Assembly (NCBI GenBank): GCA_019054805.1 | Contig: JAHQIY010000003.1 | Span: 8,990,001 to 9,054,000 of the forward strand | Direction of reading: 5' to 3' | DNA length: 64,000 bases | DNA from: Brachionus manjavacas | Lineage: Eukaryota; Rotifera; Eurotatoria; Ploima; Brachionidae | In this document: piece after piece, positions 12,901 through 27,900 of the stretch | Layout of the letters: every line of letters begins with the position of its first letter | Numbering within the stretch: position 1 is the stretch's first letter | Notes under the pieces: model-generated | What the model saw: the letters and a program-made list of their open reading frames with translations, nothing else | The model's database searches: none | Told to the model about the DNA's origin: nothing | Translations under genes and position numbers: made by a program

Positions 12901-15900
12901 TTTATTTATTTATTTGTAAATCTGTACCGAGATAATGCTCCTTCATAATAAAAATATATAAATTTAAAAAAATAAATAAAATTAAAAATAAAGTTAATAA
13001 GATAATGTAAAAAAAGGGATTAAATAACGAAAAATTTGACTTATTTTAGTCATTTTTTATTGCTCTTTATTTATTTATTTATTTATTTATTTGTTTTCTG
13101 TACCGAGCTAGAGCTCCTTCAGAAAAAATCATTAAAAAAAATCAAAATAAAATAAATAAGTTAAAAAAATGAAAAGAAAAATGTTTACATAATTGGAGCT
13201 TCATGAAAAGTATTGAACATAAAAACAGTGCCGGAAATTAACATATCATATGATATTATATGATATCGTTTGATATCATATCAACTGATATCCGCTAATA
13301 TCAGTAAAAAAAATTATTTACATACATTTGTCTCTAAACTTCTTTGCCGAACCTTAACTGCTAGCTAAGAGTGATTTCCTTGTTTATCTCAAATAACTGA
13401 TTTAAGTGAAGCAGTTTATTATGACTTGTTTAAAAGTTTTTAAGAATTTCAATAATAATTGCAACCTGAAAATTATTTTATTTTGTTATTATGTATTTTT
13501 AACATTTTAATTTTACAAATTTTTTTTTGGATTTTTTTGAATCTTAATGAGATACAACTTTTATTTTTAACATAGTTTTGTGAAAAATATAAATAATAAT
13601 AATAAGATAAATTATTAGCATGACCAATATTTGTTCAATTTCATTAATTTCAGATTAGATTAGTTTGATCTCTTATAATTCAAAATTAAAAAAATTTAAA
13701 TTTCCTTTACACTAGAAATATTATTTAAAAAAAGCCCGAGAAGTTTTTTTGACGAAACTTTTTCTTTAACAATTAAAAAATATTTGATGGTTTGCAGTAA
13801 AATTAATAAAAAAAAAATTAATTACTCCTCGATTATTCAAAAATTTGGTTGATGAAATTCTTTTAAATTTTTGAACAGCCTTTTGTTAATAAATTTTTAA
13901 TATCTGAGTTTATGTCTTTGGAAATATTAAAATGGAATATCTCACTCAGAAAGTTCAAATTTAATTAATGATTTAGAAAAAATAGAATAAATAATCAAAA
14001 AGAAAGAGAAAAAAAAGTTTGAAAATTTTGATAGATAAAAAAAATTAAACTTCAATAAAATTTTTTTAATTAAAAAAAAAAATTATTTTTAGATTGCCAG
14101 TGTCGGAAAAAAAGCTGGAAAATCGTATCATAATATTCAAGAGTACATCAAGTGATTTTATTTATGTACAGGATGTGCCAAGTATTTTGACTTTTGACCG
14201 GCGCTATTTGCAAAAAAATGAAATAGGCGAGTTAATTCAAAACGAAAAAGAGCCAGAATGGAGTTTGAAATTGAATTGTAACAAACAAACAATACTAAAC
14301 TACGGTCCTTGGTACGATCGTCAGCGTGAAGCTTTATGGAAGTTCTTCTTCCCATCGACATATGAAACCCTGGAGCCTCAGCCAGAGCCCACTTTAAACG
14401 AACGTAGACAAACTTCAAAATTTGACTTTGAAATAGTCCTCAAAGATCCAAATACCGAAGTAAATTTAATTTTTACTTCGACACCTCAAGTTGGAAATGT
14501 CAACTTGGAAAATTTAACTTCTTCAAATGTAAAAGACTATTCTGAATTTCAAAAAAAATTTTCACCTGTAGAAAGAAAACTAACTCTACGATGCCGTGTT
14601 GAGTCATTTCTTCGCATCAGTATACCATGGTTAACCAAGCAGTACGGCTACAAGAGTAAAATATACGGCGAATTCAACTCGGTACAGAGTACCACTAATC
14701 TTTCATTCAGCGAGTTTTTGTGCACTCAAAAGCTTAAGTTAGATGTAGACATTAATTATCCTCTTGTATGGAACGATCTTCAAATCTGGAATATTAATGT
14801 AGATTTGTTCAATGGCTCTACATATTTTGTTTTCTATCACAAAAATTTTTTCCAAGAACTTATCTATGACTGGTCGACCCGGGTAATGAGTGATGTGAGA
14901 CATTTTGTGCCATTTATCTACAAAATAAAAGTCAAACTTAACAATTTAGAGGCTATCTTGCCTTGTAACCAGTATAACTGGATTGATACTCAAATTTTGG
15001 AAAATAACTGTAAGAAAAATTAAAAATTTTTTAATTATAAGAAAAAATTAATTATTAGATTACTAAAAATTAGAATTTGATTTGAAATTTTTTGAGCTTT
15101 TTATTTATGAGCGGCGGTTAAGTTTGGAGCAGAAAAAATTAAAGAAAAGCAAAACATTTTTTAAAAATTAAAAAATAAAGTGATGATTTTACAATTTTAA
15201 CAATAAAAACCAAAAAATTGTTTAACAAATTCAGAAAAAAGTCTCGATCTATCCTTCTAAGAGTAATTTATTTATTTTTTACTTTTGTTTACGATTTACA
15301 AATCATTAGTGATCGGTCTTGACTATACTTATTTAGTTTAGTCATCTAAAATTAAAAAATTAAATCAATTTTAATTTTTTTTTCATATTTTATCAAAAAT
15401 ATAAACACATATTTTGCTGAATAACATATAATTAATATTTAATTTACTGAATCGTTAGACATACTTAACCACTAAGATCTTCTAATCTCATTTACTGTCT
15501 ATATTTAAATTTATTAAAAATGACAATACTGCTTCTCTTTTTTTTCTACATATTCGACTTAAAATATAATTTTATTTTTTGTTATAGGGCTTAATTTTTT
15601 TTTAAATTTAATAAGCAAATAATTTTAATTTTTTTGTTACATTTTTTTAAACGATTAATTCAATAATTGTACTTGGGACTTTTTTCTTTTCTTGATAATA
15701 TTAATTTAATAAAATTTGGTAAAAGATTTAGTTAACTAAAAAAAATTAGTTTTTAGTTTAACTTAAGAGAAAATGCCGATCAATAGGAATCATGTTTAAA
15801 AGAGTGAATATTTAGTTTTAAAATAATTGTTAATAATTGAAATAAAACAAGTTTTCAATTGAATAAAACATATTTTGCAAAAATTTTTACTCCAAACTTC

Positions 15901-18900
15901 ACCACCGCATTTATGGTCATCAAAAACTACAAAGAGGTCTCCACAAAATTTTATATAAAAAAAATTACTACGTAATAACAATCAATTTTATAAATCAAAT
16001 GAAATAAAATAAAATAAATGTTTTAAAATTTAAAAATTTTTTTAGAACTAATTAAATGCTGAATGTTTTATAATTTAGGCATTAATAGTAGAAAAAAAGA
16101 ATTAAAAAAATTAATGACATTACAATTATAAATAGCGAGAATTAAGAATCAATTATTAAATGAATTAGATAAAAAAAAATCACCGAGCGGAGCTTTTGTT
16201 GAACTTTTTCTTTTTTTTAAACCCCAACTTTCTTAGCCTTTCTTCCATAGGCACCTGTTAAAGTCAAAAGTTATACAAATTTAAGACAAAATAGTAGGAT
16301 AATTCGATTCAAAATTTTTTTGGAAGTCCAGCGATACCAGACTAGCTTTTGCTTCCATTAATTATTAAATCCATAATAATTTGTAAAAGTGCTTTCCAAG
16401 GACTTTCTACACTAAATGACATCAGATTCTTTTTGATTAACAGGTAGCTTTAATTCATTTAGATTTACTATCCTCTTCAGCAAACCTCGAAATAGATACC
16501 CAAAAAAATGCAGAATATTTACTCGAATATGTGCTGACAATCTTTTTTTAAAATTATTTCTAAAAAAGAATTAAACCCTCGAAAAAATTAGCTAGCTTTT
16601 CATAGATGCAGATTAATTTTATTTTATAAATTAGATAATTTAATTTGTTTTTTCTGTTGTCAACCTTAGGATTATTTAATTCTGAAGTTCTGAAAAAACT
16701 CTTCAAAACTAAGCATTTGATACAGCATTTAAACATTTAAAAATAACCTTCGCAGTAATTTTGCAGAGCTTTAGTAGACCCTAATAAAATAACATACATT
16801 CTTTTAAATTATTTAGAAGAAACTTCAGCAAAAAAATCGGAATAGGTTTAGTTAAAGAACTTAAACTGATCAGAAGGTGTTGTAAATTATTTGGGAAAAT
16901 GATATTTTTCTAATCTGGACTGTTTGTATTAAATATTCTGCTAAAGTGGTTGCACAGATTAATAATTTTATCTTAGTTAATTATATACAAATTTTAATTT
17001 CCTTAATAAAATCTAAATCCTTTTTTTCAAATCGGTAGATCATTTTCTAAGATTATCTTATTGTTTTTTTTAAATCATAATGTGTATAAATTTGATTATC
17101 TATTCAGTCCTATAAAAGACAAAAATTCCACAAAATCAAGATTCTTCCATGAACAAATTATCTTAGTTGTTCCTAAAATAAAAATTCCTAAAGGATTTTT
17201 ATCAAAATCTGTCAACATTCAGCTTAAAAAAATCTTTAAAATATCGTTTAAAAATGGCGTCAGTATTGAAAATTTTTGAGATATCAATCAGTCAAAATAT
17301 TAATAAATTTCTTTTTTAGCTTTTTTCGCTGTTCTGGCTAAAGAAGCCTACATAAGTTTGGACATAAACTTTGAAGACTTTCATCCAGAAAAAACAAACG
17401 TGCTCCTTGATGTCAAAATATTTGATGCTTGTGCAAGATTCATAATTCCGCCGACAAACGCCAATTTAGCTTTGCTGAAAATCTTGAAAAAAAATCTCAA
17501 ATACATTCCGTTTAACGGAGCTGAAAAGTGCACTTTTGAATCGAATCATTGGAGTCAATTTAGCCCGAGCGAGTCTAATTTAACTACTCCAACAATTAAT
17601 CCTGGAAAAGGATCTAGCAAACCAAAGAAAAGCAATAGTCATTCAAAGTCAAAAAACTCCAAAATTGAGAACACAGATGCCAAAAACCATGTCAGGTTTA
17701 ATAAAAATATTGGTTGTTCTTTTAACCATTTTGTTGAAAATTGGATCGAATGTTGGCAAGCAAAAAATGCTTCAGTTATGCTCAATTTTGAATACCATCC
17801 ATCTCCTTTACTTGATTGGAATAATAAAAGTAAATTAATTAATTTTTTATTTATTTATTTATTTTTTTGTTAATTAAGATCTTCCTTCTGTTAGCTATTT
17901 TAAGAGTTTTAATAGTCCTCATTTCGACTGTGAAGTGTTCAATCCGGACACAATTTACTTAGAGATCGAAATTGGTCCGTCTTTGGTCATGCTATATGGA
18001 ACGTTTCTGAAGCGTCTTTGGTACATAAAAGTAAAAGAATTTTTTTCGATGTTATTAAATTATGTGAACTTTTTTTTCTTAGGAGGCTTATTTCAGCTGG
18101 GACCAGTTTTATTCTGAAATAGCCAAAAATTTGGACCCTCTGTGCTCAACAGCAAACCAGGGCGGTTCAATGGTATCTAAGCCTTATTATGACATACCAG
18201 TTTCCTTGTTGACCTGTAACCACAAAGATCCAAGGAACTTCAGACCGCTCTCGGTCCAGCTATCTCTGGCAATTCACAATATAAACGGACACTTGGTCCT
18301 AGACCCGACTGACGGTGCTGGTAACACTCCTTTTCCAATCGGCTTTACTAAGCTGCTTGCTTTGGAATTAGATAAAAAATACAGTGAAACAAAACTTCAG
18401 TTGTTTGTCGATCCGGTCAATATTTTTATAGAAGATTTGGTTGATAGAAAATTTGACCAAAATCTTCACCAAGGACACTTGTGTTTGTCTTCGGTGCAAG
18501 TGAGAGGTCATGCTATGTTCTCAGATGAGGAACGACTAAAAACCGACACACTTGAATATGCATGGTTACTTGAAATTTTGTTGGGAGATGTAACTGGTGC
18601 AGTCAGTCCCGTCCAAGTGGAAACTCTTCTGCATGGAATTGAGTCATTGCTCTTGCTTTTGTTCGAGGATGAATATCAATTAAAACCGGTTTACTGGAAC
18701 AGGACTGACCCTGGGCTTCCGTATAAATATGAAGTTACTAGATTTTCTCTCGATTTGATCGATATCTATCTCGTTGAATCAGGCACAGCTTTAAATTTTA
18801 ATGTAAGTTTACTAATCAGTTGTTATTTTTTTATTTTAATTTTATCAAAATAAATTATATTAGGTCAATATAAAAGATTATTCAAAAATAGTTAATTTTA

Positions 18901-21900
18901 AAGTTAAAATAAGAAAACTTTTAAGTTAAGTTTAGAAAAAAATAGTTTTATTTATATCTATGTCTGCAAATATATTTTCATGCCATTATTTTTTGTCAAA
19001 ATTTCTAAACAAGATAGTAGTAGTAGTAAAAAATACTGCGACCCAAAAAGGGTTAAGCTTTTACAAGCTATAGCAGTAAACAATATTTTTTTTAAGCCAT
19101 AGTTTAGTTTTAAAAATATTTTTTGTTTTAGAATTAACTTTTTTTCATATAGACTATTCCAATTTAACGATAAAATGATAACGATGCATACAATTTTTGA
19201 CATCTTCTCTAACAATGCATTTTGTGTGTTTCCTCAAATTGTATACTTCATATCCATTAATGATTTTAAAGATCTCAATTAAATCACCCCTCATTCTTCT
19301 TACTTTGAGGTCAGTTAATTCTAACAACTCAAGTCTTTTGTCATATTCGTAATTTCGAAGGAAAGTAATGATTCTTGAATAGTATTAAAAATCGTATAAT
19401 TAATTTTGGATTTTTTGAACCAATATGCATGACAAGATTTTTTCGATGTTTAAATCAAGAGACCAGAGGAAAGACCAGCTTGAAATATGATCTATATCTT
19501 TCTGAAGTAAAATCTCGTCTTTTACATCCCTAACAATTAATAATATTTTTGTATCATCAGCATATTTTTCACATTTATTTTTTACAACACTAGATAGATC
19601 ATTAATAAATATCAAAAAAAGAAGCGGTCCTAAGACTGACCCTTGTGAGACTCCACTAGTAACTTCCAATCATTTAGACATTGATGAACCTAAAAAAACT
19701 CTCTGCTTTCTATTTGAAAGAAAATCCACTATCCAGTCAATTATTAATCCATTAAAACCATAAGCATTGAGTTTCAAAATTAACAATCTGTGTGAAACCC
19801 TTTCCAAAGATTTCGAAAAATCGGTATAGATAATGTCAATAGCTAATCCTTTACTAAGACCTAACGTAACAAAGTTTAATGACTCTAAAAGATTCGAAGA
19901 GCAAGATCTCAGCGGAATAAAACCATGCTGAAAATCTGATAATAAATGGTGCTGTATAAGATTAGATTTCATGTGGTCTTTTAATAAGCTCTTGAGATTC
20001 TTACAAAGGTTACTTGTTAAGGAAACAGGACGATAATTACTTGCTTTAAATTTACTTCCTTTTTTAAAAATTGGAGTAACATTTGCTATTTTCCATTTTT
20101 TAGGCAATTTTCTTTGACTTAGTGATAAACGAAAGAGAAAAATAATAGGAACTGGAGCACTATCTGCCGTCTTTTTTAAAACAAAATATTTAATGAGGTC
20201 TGGTCTACATGCTTTATTTACATCTAGTGAATTCAGCTTTCAAAAAACGAATGCCAATTAGATGACTAAAAACAATTATGTGCAGAAAAATTTACTAAAA
20301 GCATACTTTTTTAATGAATTTTATATAAAAAAAATAAAATCAAGAAATAAAGTAACAAAGGCTCAAAAATAAAGGTTTACAACATAGATTCTTATAGAAA
20401 TTTTTGAGCTAGATTCTTACCAGTTCCTTAACTTTTATCAAATCTACCTTATTTTTTCTCTATTCAAATAGAGTTGTAAAAAAGTCGCTAGTTCAAATCA
20501 TAACTTTGACTTTCAATATTTTTTGTTTGTTGGTTTCTTTCTGCTAGAAAAATCAATTAATTTAATTTAGAATTATATTCATTTTTGATCAAAAAGACAA
20601 GTTTTTTATATTCTTTTTATAAATTAAATTTAGTCGAAGTAACATGGACTTTTGGCCAACTCTAAACTTTTTTTGAATTCAACAGTTCAAAGTATCTAAC
20701 GTATGAAAAATGAATCACTTTATGGTGAAAATATATTTTTTCTGATAATTTTTTAAGAAGTTATGCTGAAAAAACAACAAAAACTTAAGGTTTTTGTAAA
20801 AAATTGAAAGCTAGAAAATTCTTCATTTTTCAAATACTTTTTGATGCACTGACTTGAAATTTTGATAAGCTTTTTTTAAAGAAAAAAATATAGAAAAATT
20901 TAAATCGTAATCTTTTTGTTAGCTGTATTTTGAATTTTTTCCAACAATTTTTTCTTAGCACCCACTTTTACTACTTCAATTAATTCCACAATTTTTCCAA
21001 ACATTTTTGGTCGCATATTTGCTACACACGCTTATCATTTAAAATGATCACATGGATTCAATAATTGAGTCTTATAACAAAATGAAATTTTACCCTTCCA
21101 ACAAAAAATATCCCTAAAAATTAAAGAATTACTGAGTCTTGATTGACAAATCACGCCTGATAACTTCTATTTTATAGAAAACTTTAAAATTATTATCCAT
21201 TAAATTTAAAAATAAAAAAAATACAGATTACAGATTTCCACGAGTAAATAAAATATATTCGTTCACCTTTTAGTATCATTTTTGTCACATGGTTTATTAT
21301 TTTGAAATAATTTCCATTTGCATTTTATCTTACTTCAGTGGTTTTAAAAATTTGAATGGTTTTTTTTTAGTATTTCCTGTTGAAAAGCGATCAAATTTAC
21401 TAAATGATCAAAGGGTTGATTTATTTTTTACAAAATTGAAAAACTGTTTATTTTTTTTTATTTGTAATTAATCAATTATTAATTTTCAAAGAAAAAATAC
21501 TAATGGTAGATAGACAGGTAATCTTTTCCAAAATAATAAAAATTTAAAAATTTACTTAGAGTAAAAACAATTAGAATATTTTTATTTTTTTATCCGACTT
21601 TTTCATTGATAGTAGATGAGAATAGAGATAAATGGTTCTACAAAATTAAAAAACTGTTCCCCGCAAACCAAAAACTTTTTAACACAAATCACTACAAAAC
21701 ACAATTTTTTTGTTCCGAATTCATAAAAAAATAATTTTTACATATTCAACTAAATTAACTGGTTAACAAAAATTTTTTGTGGTGAAAAAAAAAATTGAAT
21801 AAATTTGTCATATAATTTTTTTAAATAGTGTTTATAAAATTATATATAAAATAAATTAAAATCAAATTAATATCTTTTCTAAAGAAAACCAATTTCCGGC

Positions 21901-24900
21901 TAATTTTTGGACGACCTTTTATAGGTTTATTAACAAATTCGTCGTTTTCCAGTAGCTTATTAAAGGTAACTGCTGACTTCATTAGCCCAATTTAATAAAA
22001 TATTTGCATCCGCATCTCCCAGTTTCCTTTCGTTTTTTGGATTTTTTAATCTCCAAGAATTCGAAAATTTTTTGTAAATTTAGTGGAAGTTTTTAATAGA
22101 TATTAATTTTAATAATATATATTTGTTATAATATATATTTGTTTTTGATAAATTTTTGTTTAAAATTTTTTTTTTAAGGAGAGCATTTTTTTTCCCTTAG
22201 TCAAATTATGTGCTGAAATTTTTTTCTTGGTTTGAAAAAGCCATCTTTGCATGACCCCTCAAAATATAATCATTTCTTTGAACGTAATGTAAGTAGTAAA
22301 GAAGACGGAGTCTTGTTTGGTGAAAGATTCAGCTAGGTCTTTTTTTAAAGTCTTCATGCTCGAGCAATTTTCACTTTAAAAAAAGAACAGAGTTCAGGAA
22401 ATAAAATTAACAAATACTAAATTGAGAATTATATTTTTATAATATTCTTATTATTTATATTTCGATTTTTTTGTGCAATGTGAATTTTAATTTAATCACT
22501 TGAAATTCGAAAAAACGATTGACTTTTTTTCTCTTAATTAGCTTTTATTTTTTTTATTTTTTAAGATCTATTCCAAATAAATTATATTTTATTGTCAACT
22601 CACTCTTTATTTTTTGTTTATCAAAACTCTATGATCTAACTAGTCGCCACAAACAAAAAAGTGTCACTCAAAAATAAAAAACTGTTCCCACAATTAGATC
22701 TTGAATTGATTTTGAATTAAACAAACTATGCTGCAAAATTTTTTGTAAATAAATTTTTAAACATTCTTTTAACAAATAATCCTGAAAATTAATCTACGAA
22801 ATTAATTTAATTTTTTTTAACACAGAAAATTTTTGTCAACCAGTTGTCTGGTTAAATATAAAAGAATGTTTTTTTTGTACAGTGTTTTGCAGTGACATGT
22901 GTTAAAAAGATTTGGATTTGTGGTAAAAATGTTTATGCTTGTGGGCAAAAATTTATCACTTTATTAAAATATAATTAATATTTTAAGCATATTTTTCATA
23001 ATTCTTTTTACAAGCTTCATCCAGTACGCATGTCGGTGTGTAACTCTCATACAAGAGACTATGCCAAAGGACTATCAGCATGTGTTGGTCAATTTTTTCT
23101 AAAATTGTTTATCAACGAAGCCAGTCGCAATGAACCAGAAAATGTCATTCCGTACCAGACATCAACTTTCAAACGGATCTTTGACCACTCACACATTAAA
23201 AACTCAAAAGCCGACTCTGTGTCCAACATTTCCTCTTCTTCTTCGCTCTCTTCAATTTCAATATCAACCCTAAACTCGTCGACCATTTGCTCAAAAATGG
23301 ACCGAACAGCAAGCCAGCACACAGTGACCATGGATGACCAAAATAAAAATTCTGACGTGACCCTAGAGTCTACTTTCAATCAATCAAATGCTAAACAGCC
23401 TGACTCGAACGAATTTAATTACTGGTTCGAGTGTTCGAGTTTATCAAGTGGCAAAATTACCATCGACTTGACTTTGGATAAAGGCACTCCAGAGGAACAG
23501 GTCAAATTTTTACACTTACACGACCTCAAAACTAAAAGGCTATTTTTTCTCTGGCATGACTACAAATTCAACTCGGACCACATATGTGGATGTGTAGGTG
23601 GCTGCAACTACTACAGCGTTTTCGACTACACTGGCTGCTTGGACCAACTAAAACCAGAAAATTTTGAATTTTTCGATCTGGACAAATCCATTTCGCGCTG
23701 TAATCCACACTTTGGTCAGAGCCTATTCCATCCCAATCTCCACATAACCCAAAGTCAGCCAATTATGTTCAAATCCTACCCGGACGAGTCTTACGACTAC
23801 AATGACATGTTGTTTCAAAATCAGGACATCGAAAAAAAACTGATGAACCAGACTGGGCTGAGTGTGCCAAGGCCAGAAAATGTGTCAATCAACAAATCAA
23901 ATGGTTCACTTAGCAAGTCCAAAATAAAGCAGAGCAAGATCCGTCTTTCATCGTCGATGTCCACTTTGGCAAATCGACAATCCAAAAATTCCGAATTTGA
24001 CGACTACTACACTGCAGATGAAGAAGATGACGATGTGAACACCATCAGAAAAAAGCCAAAATCAAAAAGACCACGAACAAGCTTGAAAAGTCTGCAAAGT
24101 AGCCGGAGTTCCAAAAGCAAGCAGTCATACTTTTCCCTAGGGCCTTTGAACACGTCAGATAACAGTGAACATTTGACCACTGATGCGACCCTGAGGCCAC
24201 TTGACAACACCGATGTCAAATACTCAAATGTATTCGACTCGGAGCCTAAAATGGACCTTAATTTTGACATAAAACGTCCCATACTGGATTCCAGCTTGCC
24301 AAAATACTGCTACTTAAAATACTTGTCGAGAGCGTATGTGCGCAACTGGAACCAGACCAGCTCTTACCCGTTCTATGACGATTTCAGCGATAGAAACATA
24401 TTTTTTTGCTATAGAAAAAAAGGCATTGATTTTACCAATTTGGTCTCTACCGAGTACCAAACCCGGTCTTTGGGCAAAACAGACTCCTCGTCAAATGACC
24501 TTAACGAAGATGAGAGTGTGATTAAACGAAGAATAAACTTAAAATTCAGGACTTTTGAATGCTACATAACTCCACTGTCTTTGACGGCACTTACTCGCTT
24601 CACTGACTCGCTAAAGCTTTACCAGATGAACCCAAATTCAATGATTTCCGCTCTTCAGTCCAAAACAATCACGAACTCGATAGCCGAGTCGTTCATCGAG
24701 GCCATTTCCAAGACACAAGTGTCGCTCAAAATACCAGAAATAAGACTGTTTTCATTGCAGTGCGGTCTGGCCGAAGGCGACAAAATTTCCAACGCATTTG
24801 TCAGCACACTGGCAAATCCGGACGAGTTCATAACTCTAAGTCTGCTGTCCATTTGTATTTATTCCATTCAAACACAGCTCATTGACTGCCAAAATCGAAC

Positions 24901-27900
24901 AAACGCTATTTTCATGATAGACAAAATAGATAGTCAATTTTGTCGCTTGTACGACCCGGACAACCTGAAAAAAATCCTCAATCAAAACGATGGCAGAAGT
25001 GAAATGGACAAAACAGTGAAGCTTTCATGCATATCTAATGAAAACTCTAAGACTTCAATTGACTACAATGTAGGCGACTCGAATCTACAATGCATCATAA
25101 TGCAAGAGTGCGCCCTGGACCGCATCAGCATCAAGGCCATTAAGAAAATAAATGACGATGCCAATGACAAGCTGCTCAACAACAGAATATCAATTTGTGA
25201 ATTTGACATTCAGAACATTTGGTTCTCGTTTCCAGAGCCACCGACCTCTCCGAAAGGAAAGCGAAAAATTCCCTTTTCCAGATTCGATTGGAATTTGTTG
25301 AGCTCAGTGTCGCCGGCAGTAATTAGCTGGATGTGTGCGTCCAAAGAATGCATCGGCTCAGTAAAACAGCTGTTTACCACGCGCACCAATTCCCTCAACA
25401 AAACCATCGCTTGTCTGCTCCGCGGCGCCTACAACAACAAAGACCTCCTTGACTCGGTCATTAGCTGCCAATTCTACAACTTTAAAAAACCACACAGCCA
25501 GCATCTGCTCTCGTCCAGGTCCAAAAGCTCCAAAGCCAATACCAAGGACTCGGCAACTTTTGAGCCGAGTAAATTTTTGCAAGCTTACCTCGACGAGCCC
25601 TCATACTTGATCAAAAATGACCCCAGCTGCAAGCTGGTTAACATGATGCGAAATTACTTTCTTTTTTTTAGCGATCAATTTAAAAATGAGTTGAATCTGA
25701 GTGACGGAAATGTAAAAAAGCTGGTCAATGAGACTTTGATGGCATGGGCTGGCGATCTGGGCGAAGAACAGAGTGTGACAAAAACAGACCACTATCAAAG
25801 TATGGTGGTCAATTTGGCGCAAAGAAATGAGTTCAAAACTGAGCTGATAGAAAGCTCTAGGATGAGAAAAATAACCATGAGCGATGACTCAATGGAAAAT
25901 GAAAAGTCATCGGACGAGTCGTCTATGACAAGGCCAATAAACCGAGCCGACATTCAGAACATAAATAAAATGTTCAAGCCAGTGCTCGGCTATATTGGCA
26001 TAGACGCACCGTCTGGCACTCTCATGGACAATTTGTTCAAAGAATTCGGCTCACTGCTCTTTGGCAATTTGAACATAAAATCTGTCCAAATAAACATTCT
26101 TGGCTCTTATGGAATTAAGAATGCACTTTTAAAATTTGATCCCGAGTTGGACAACTTTTTCAAGGTCAAAACATTTGCGCCAAAAAACCTGGATGCCGAC
26201 CAGAAAATAATAACCACCATTTTGTCATTTGATGACTTGATTTTTAGCATCAACGTGAGACAGGTAATACCTGAAGTGGCCGGCAAGGCTGAGGATGCAA
26301 TGGTCGGTGAGAAAAAGACCATGTCCATGAACAACCCGTTGTACGCCAATTCGGTCAAGATCATTGACGCCAAGTATTACACCAAGATCGATGCTGGCAT
26401 TCAGGTGAACAATTTGGTCCAAGAGGTGAACATGCCGCTGTTGAGACTGGCCCATCAGATTTATTCGATAATTGCGGACGCGGTCGACCTGGAAAAGGAA
26501 AAAAACAAGCTCAATGGCAGCATAAGTTTTAAAGATGAGCACAAGTCCAGTTATGAGAAATTGCTGGAGAGAAAAAATTCTCTCAGAATCCACGAGAGAA
26601 ATGCCCATGTCAAAAAGGACTATTTTGCCATCAAGGACAAAAGTCATGTGTCCTTTTTTGGATGGTTTAACATTCGTAAGGTGAATTTTAAAGCGGCTGT
26701 GGGAAATTTGGCGCTAAATGGTCAAATGAAAAATTTTCAGTCAACTGTTTTGATGGGACGCAAAATTATCGGTAGGTTGATTTTTTTTTTCTCAATATAG
26801 CTATGGTATAATGAATTTACCTTTTTTTACTAAAAATATGGAGTAAAATATCGATATTTATGGTAGAATATTTTTAATGTGAAAATGATGATAAAAATTT
26901 CGAATTTTCGGGAAAATATTTTATTAATTTTAGAGAAAAAGAATTTAAAATTTTTGATTTTTTAAGCAAAATTTAGCGCAGTGTTAATTATTTTTCAAGG
27001 AAATTGCCAGACCCAAAATCACAGCTTTTGTGCTTCTAGTTTTTATTCGGGTCTAACTTTTATAATTTTTAACTGACCTTTACATTAATGAGATGATCAT
27101 CAGATGGTACACAAGGACTGATTTCTTTCGGGAAAAAAAACTTTCAAACTTTTTGAAAACTCACCAAAAAAAAAAAAAAAAAAAGTAAAATTAGATTTTT
27201 TTCTCTAAATAAAAATCAAATTTAAAGATTTAAAAAAAAAAAAATAATTTTTATCTCTAAAAAAGAGTACCATAAAACCTTGCAAACTACCCCATGGGGT
27301 TCTCAATAAAAAATGGTGGGGTACTAAATTAACGAAAAGTTTTTTACCACATATTTAAAAAAATAAAAATACTCATTAGTCCGGGGTTAAAATATAAAAA
27401 TTTATTAATTTTAATGGGGCTATAATTAAAAAAAAATTAAATTTCACTGGGCTTCTAACGATTTAGTTCGATTATTTTTAGCAAATTATTAAATAAAACA
27501 AAATGAAAAAAAAATAAAGACAGCTGGCGACGATGATAAAGATTTTGATTCTAAATCTGTGTCTGACGAACCAGCAATTTGGTTTCTATTAAAGGCATCG
27601 ACTAATTCTGACCATACCTGTGATTGTTCTTTTGTCGGCCTTCCTCTATTTCTTTTTGGCAAAGCTGGTCTGTTTGGGGTTTTCATTTTTATTTGTTTCA
27701 TTTATATTCAATTGAAAATGAAAACTGAAAAAAAGCAGCTTTTTAAAACAAAAAATTTTTTTTTGCAAAGCTTAAGAGTGTTAAAAACAAATTTTAAGCT
27801 CATGGAGGTGTAATTTAAAAAATTTTTTAGTCCCATGAGACTATACAAAAAATAATTCAAAAGCTTAACCCGGGGTTAAAGAGATAATTTAATAAAAAAA

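Larger units (their letters stand above)
10726..14092 (+). other. BLTP1 intron 2 (3.4 kb)
   Basis: Contains an antisense LINE fragment (11130-12070), antisense LINE 3' tails at 12900-12960 and 13065-13135, and an ATATGATAT-rich cluster at 13243-13310. The rest is AT-rich with nothing recognisable. Confidence 0.7.
18803..23014 (+). other. BLTP1 intron 6 (4.2 kb)
   Basis: Carries an antisense LINE (18950-20240), one copy of an interspersed repeat (20709-21112) and a possible antisense transposon gene remnant (21880-22390). The rest is AT-rich. Confidence 0.7.

Noticed and set aside
23089..26647. Many antisense open frames opposite BLTP1 exon 7 (up to 140 codons)
   Set aside because: They are shadows of the coding strand: no family likeness, odd composition, and the plus frame is unambiguously BLTP1.
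27489..27701. 70-codon AT-hook frame as an independent host gene
   Set aside because: It lies wholly between the terminal inverted repeats of a TA-flanked element, so it is better explained as a transposon remnant.
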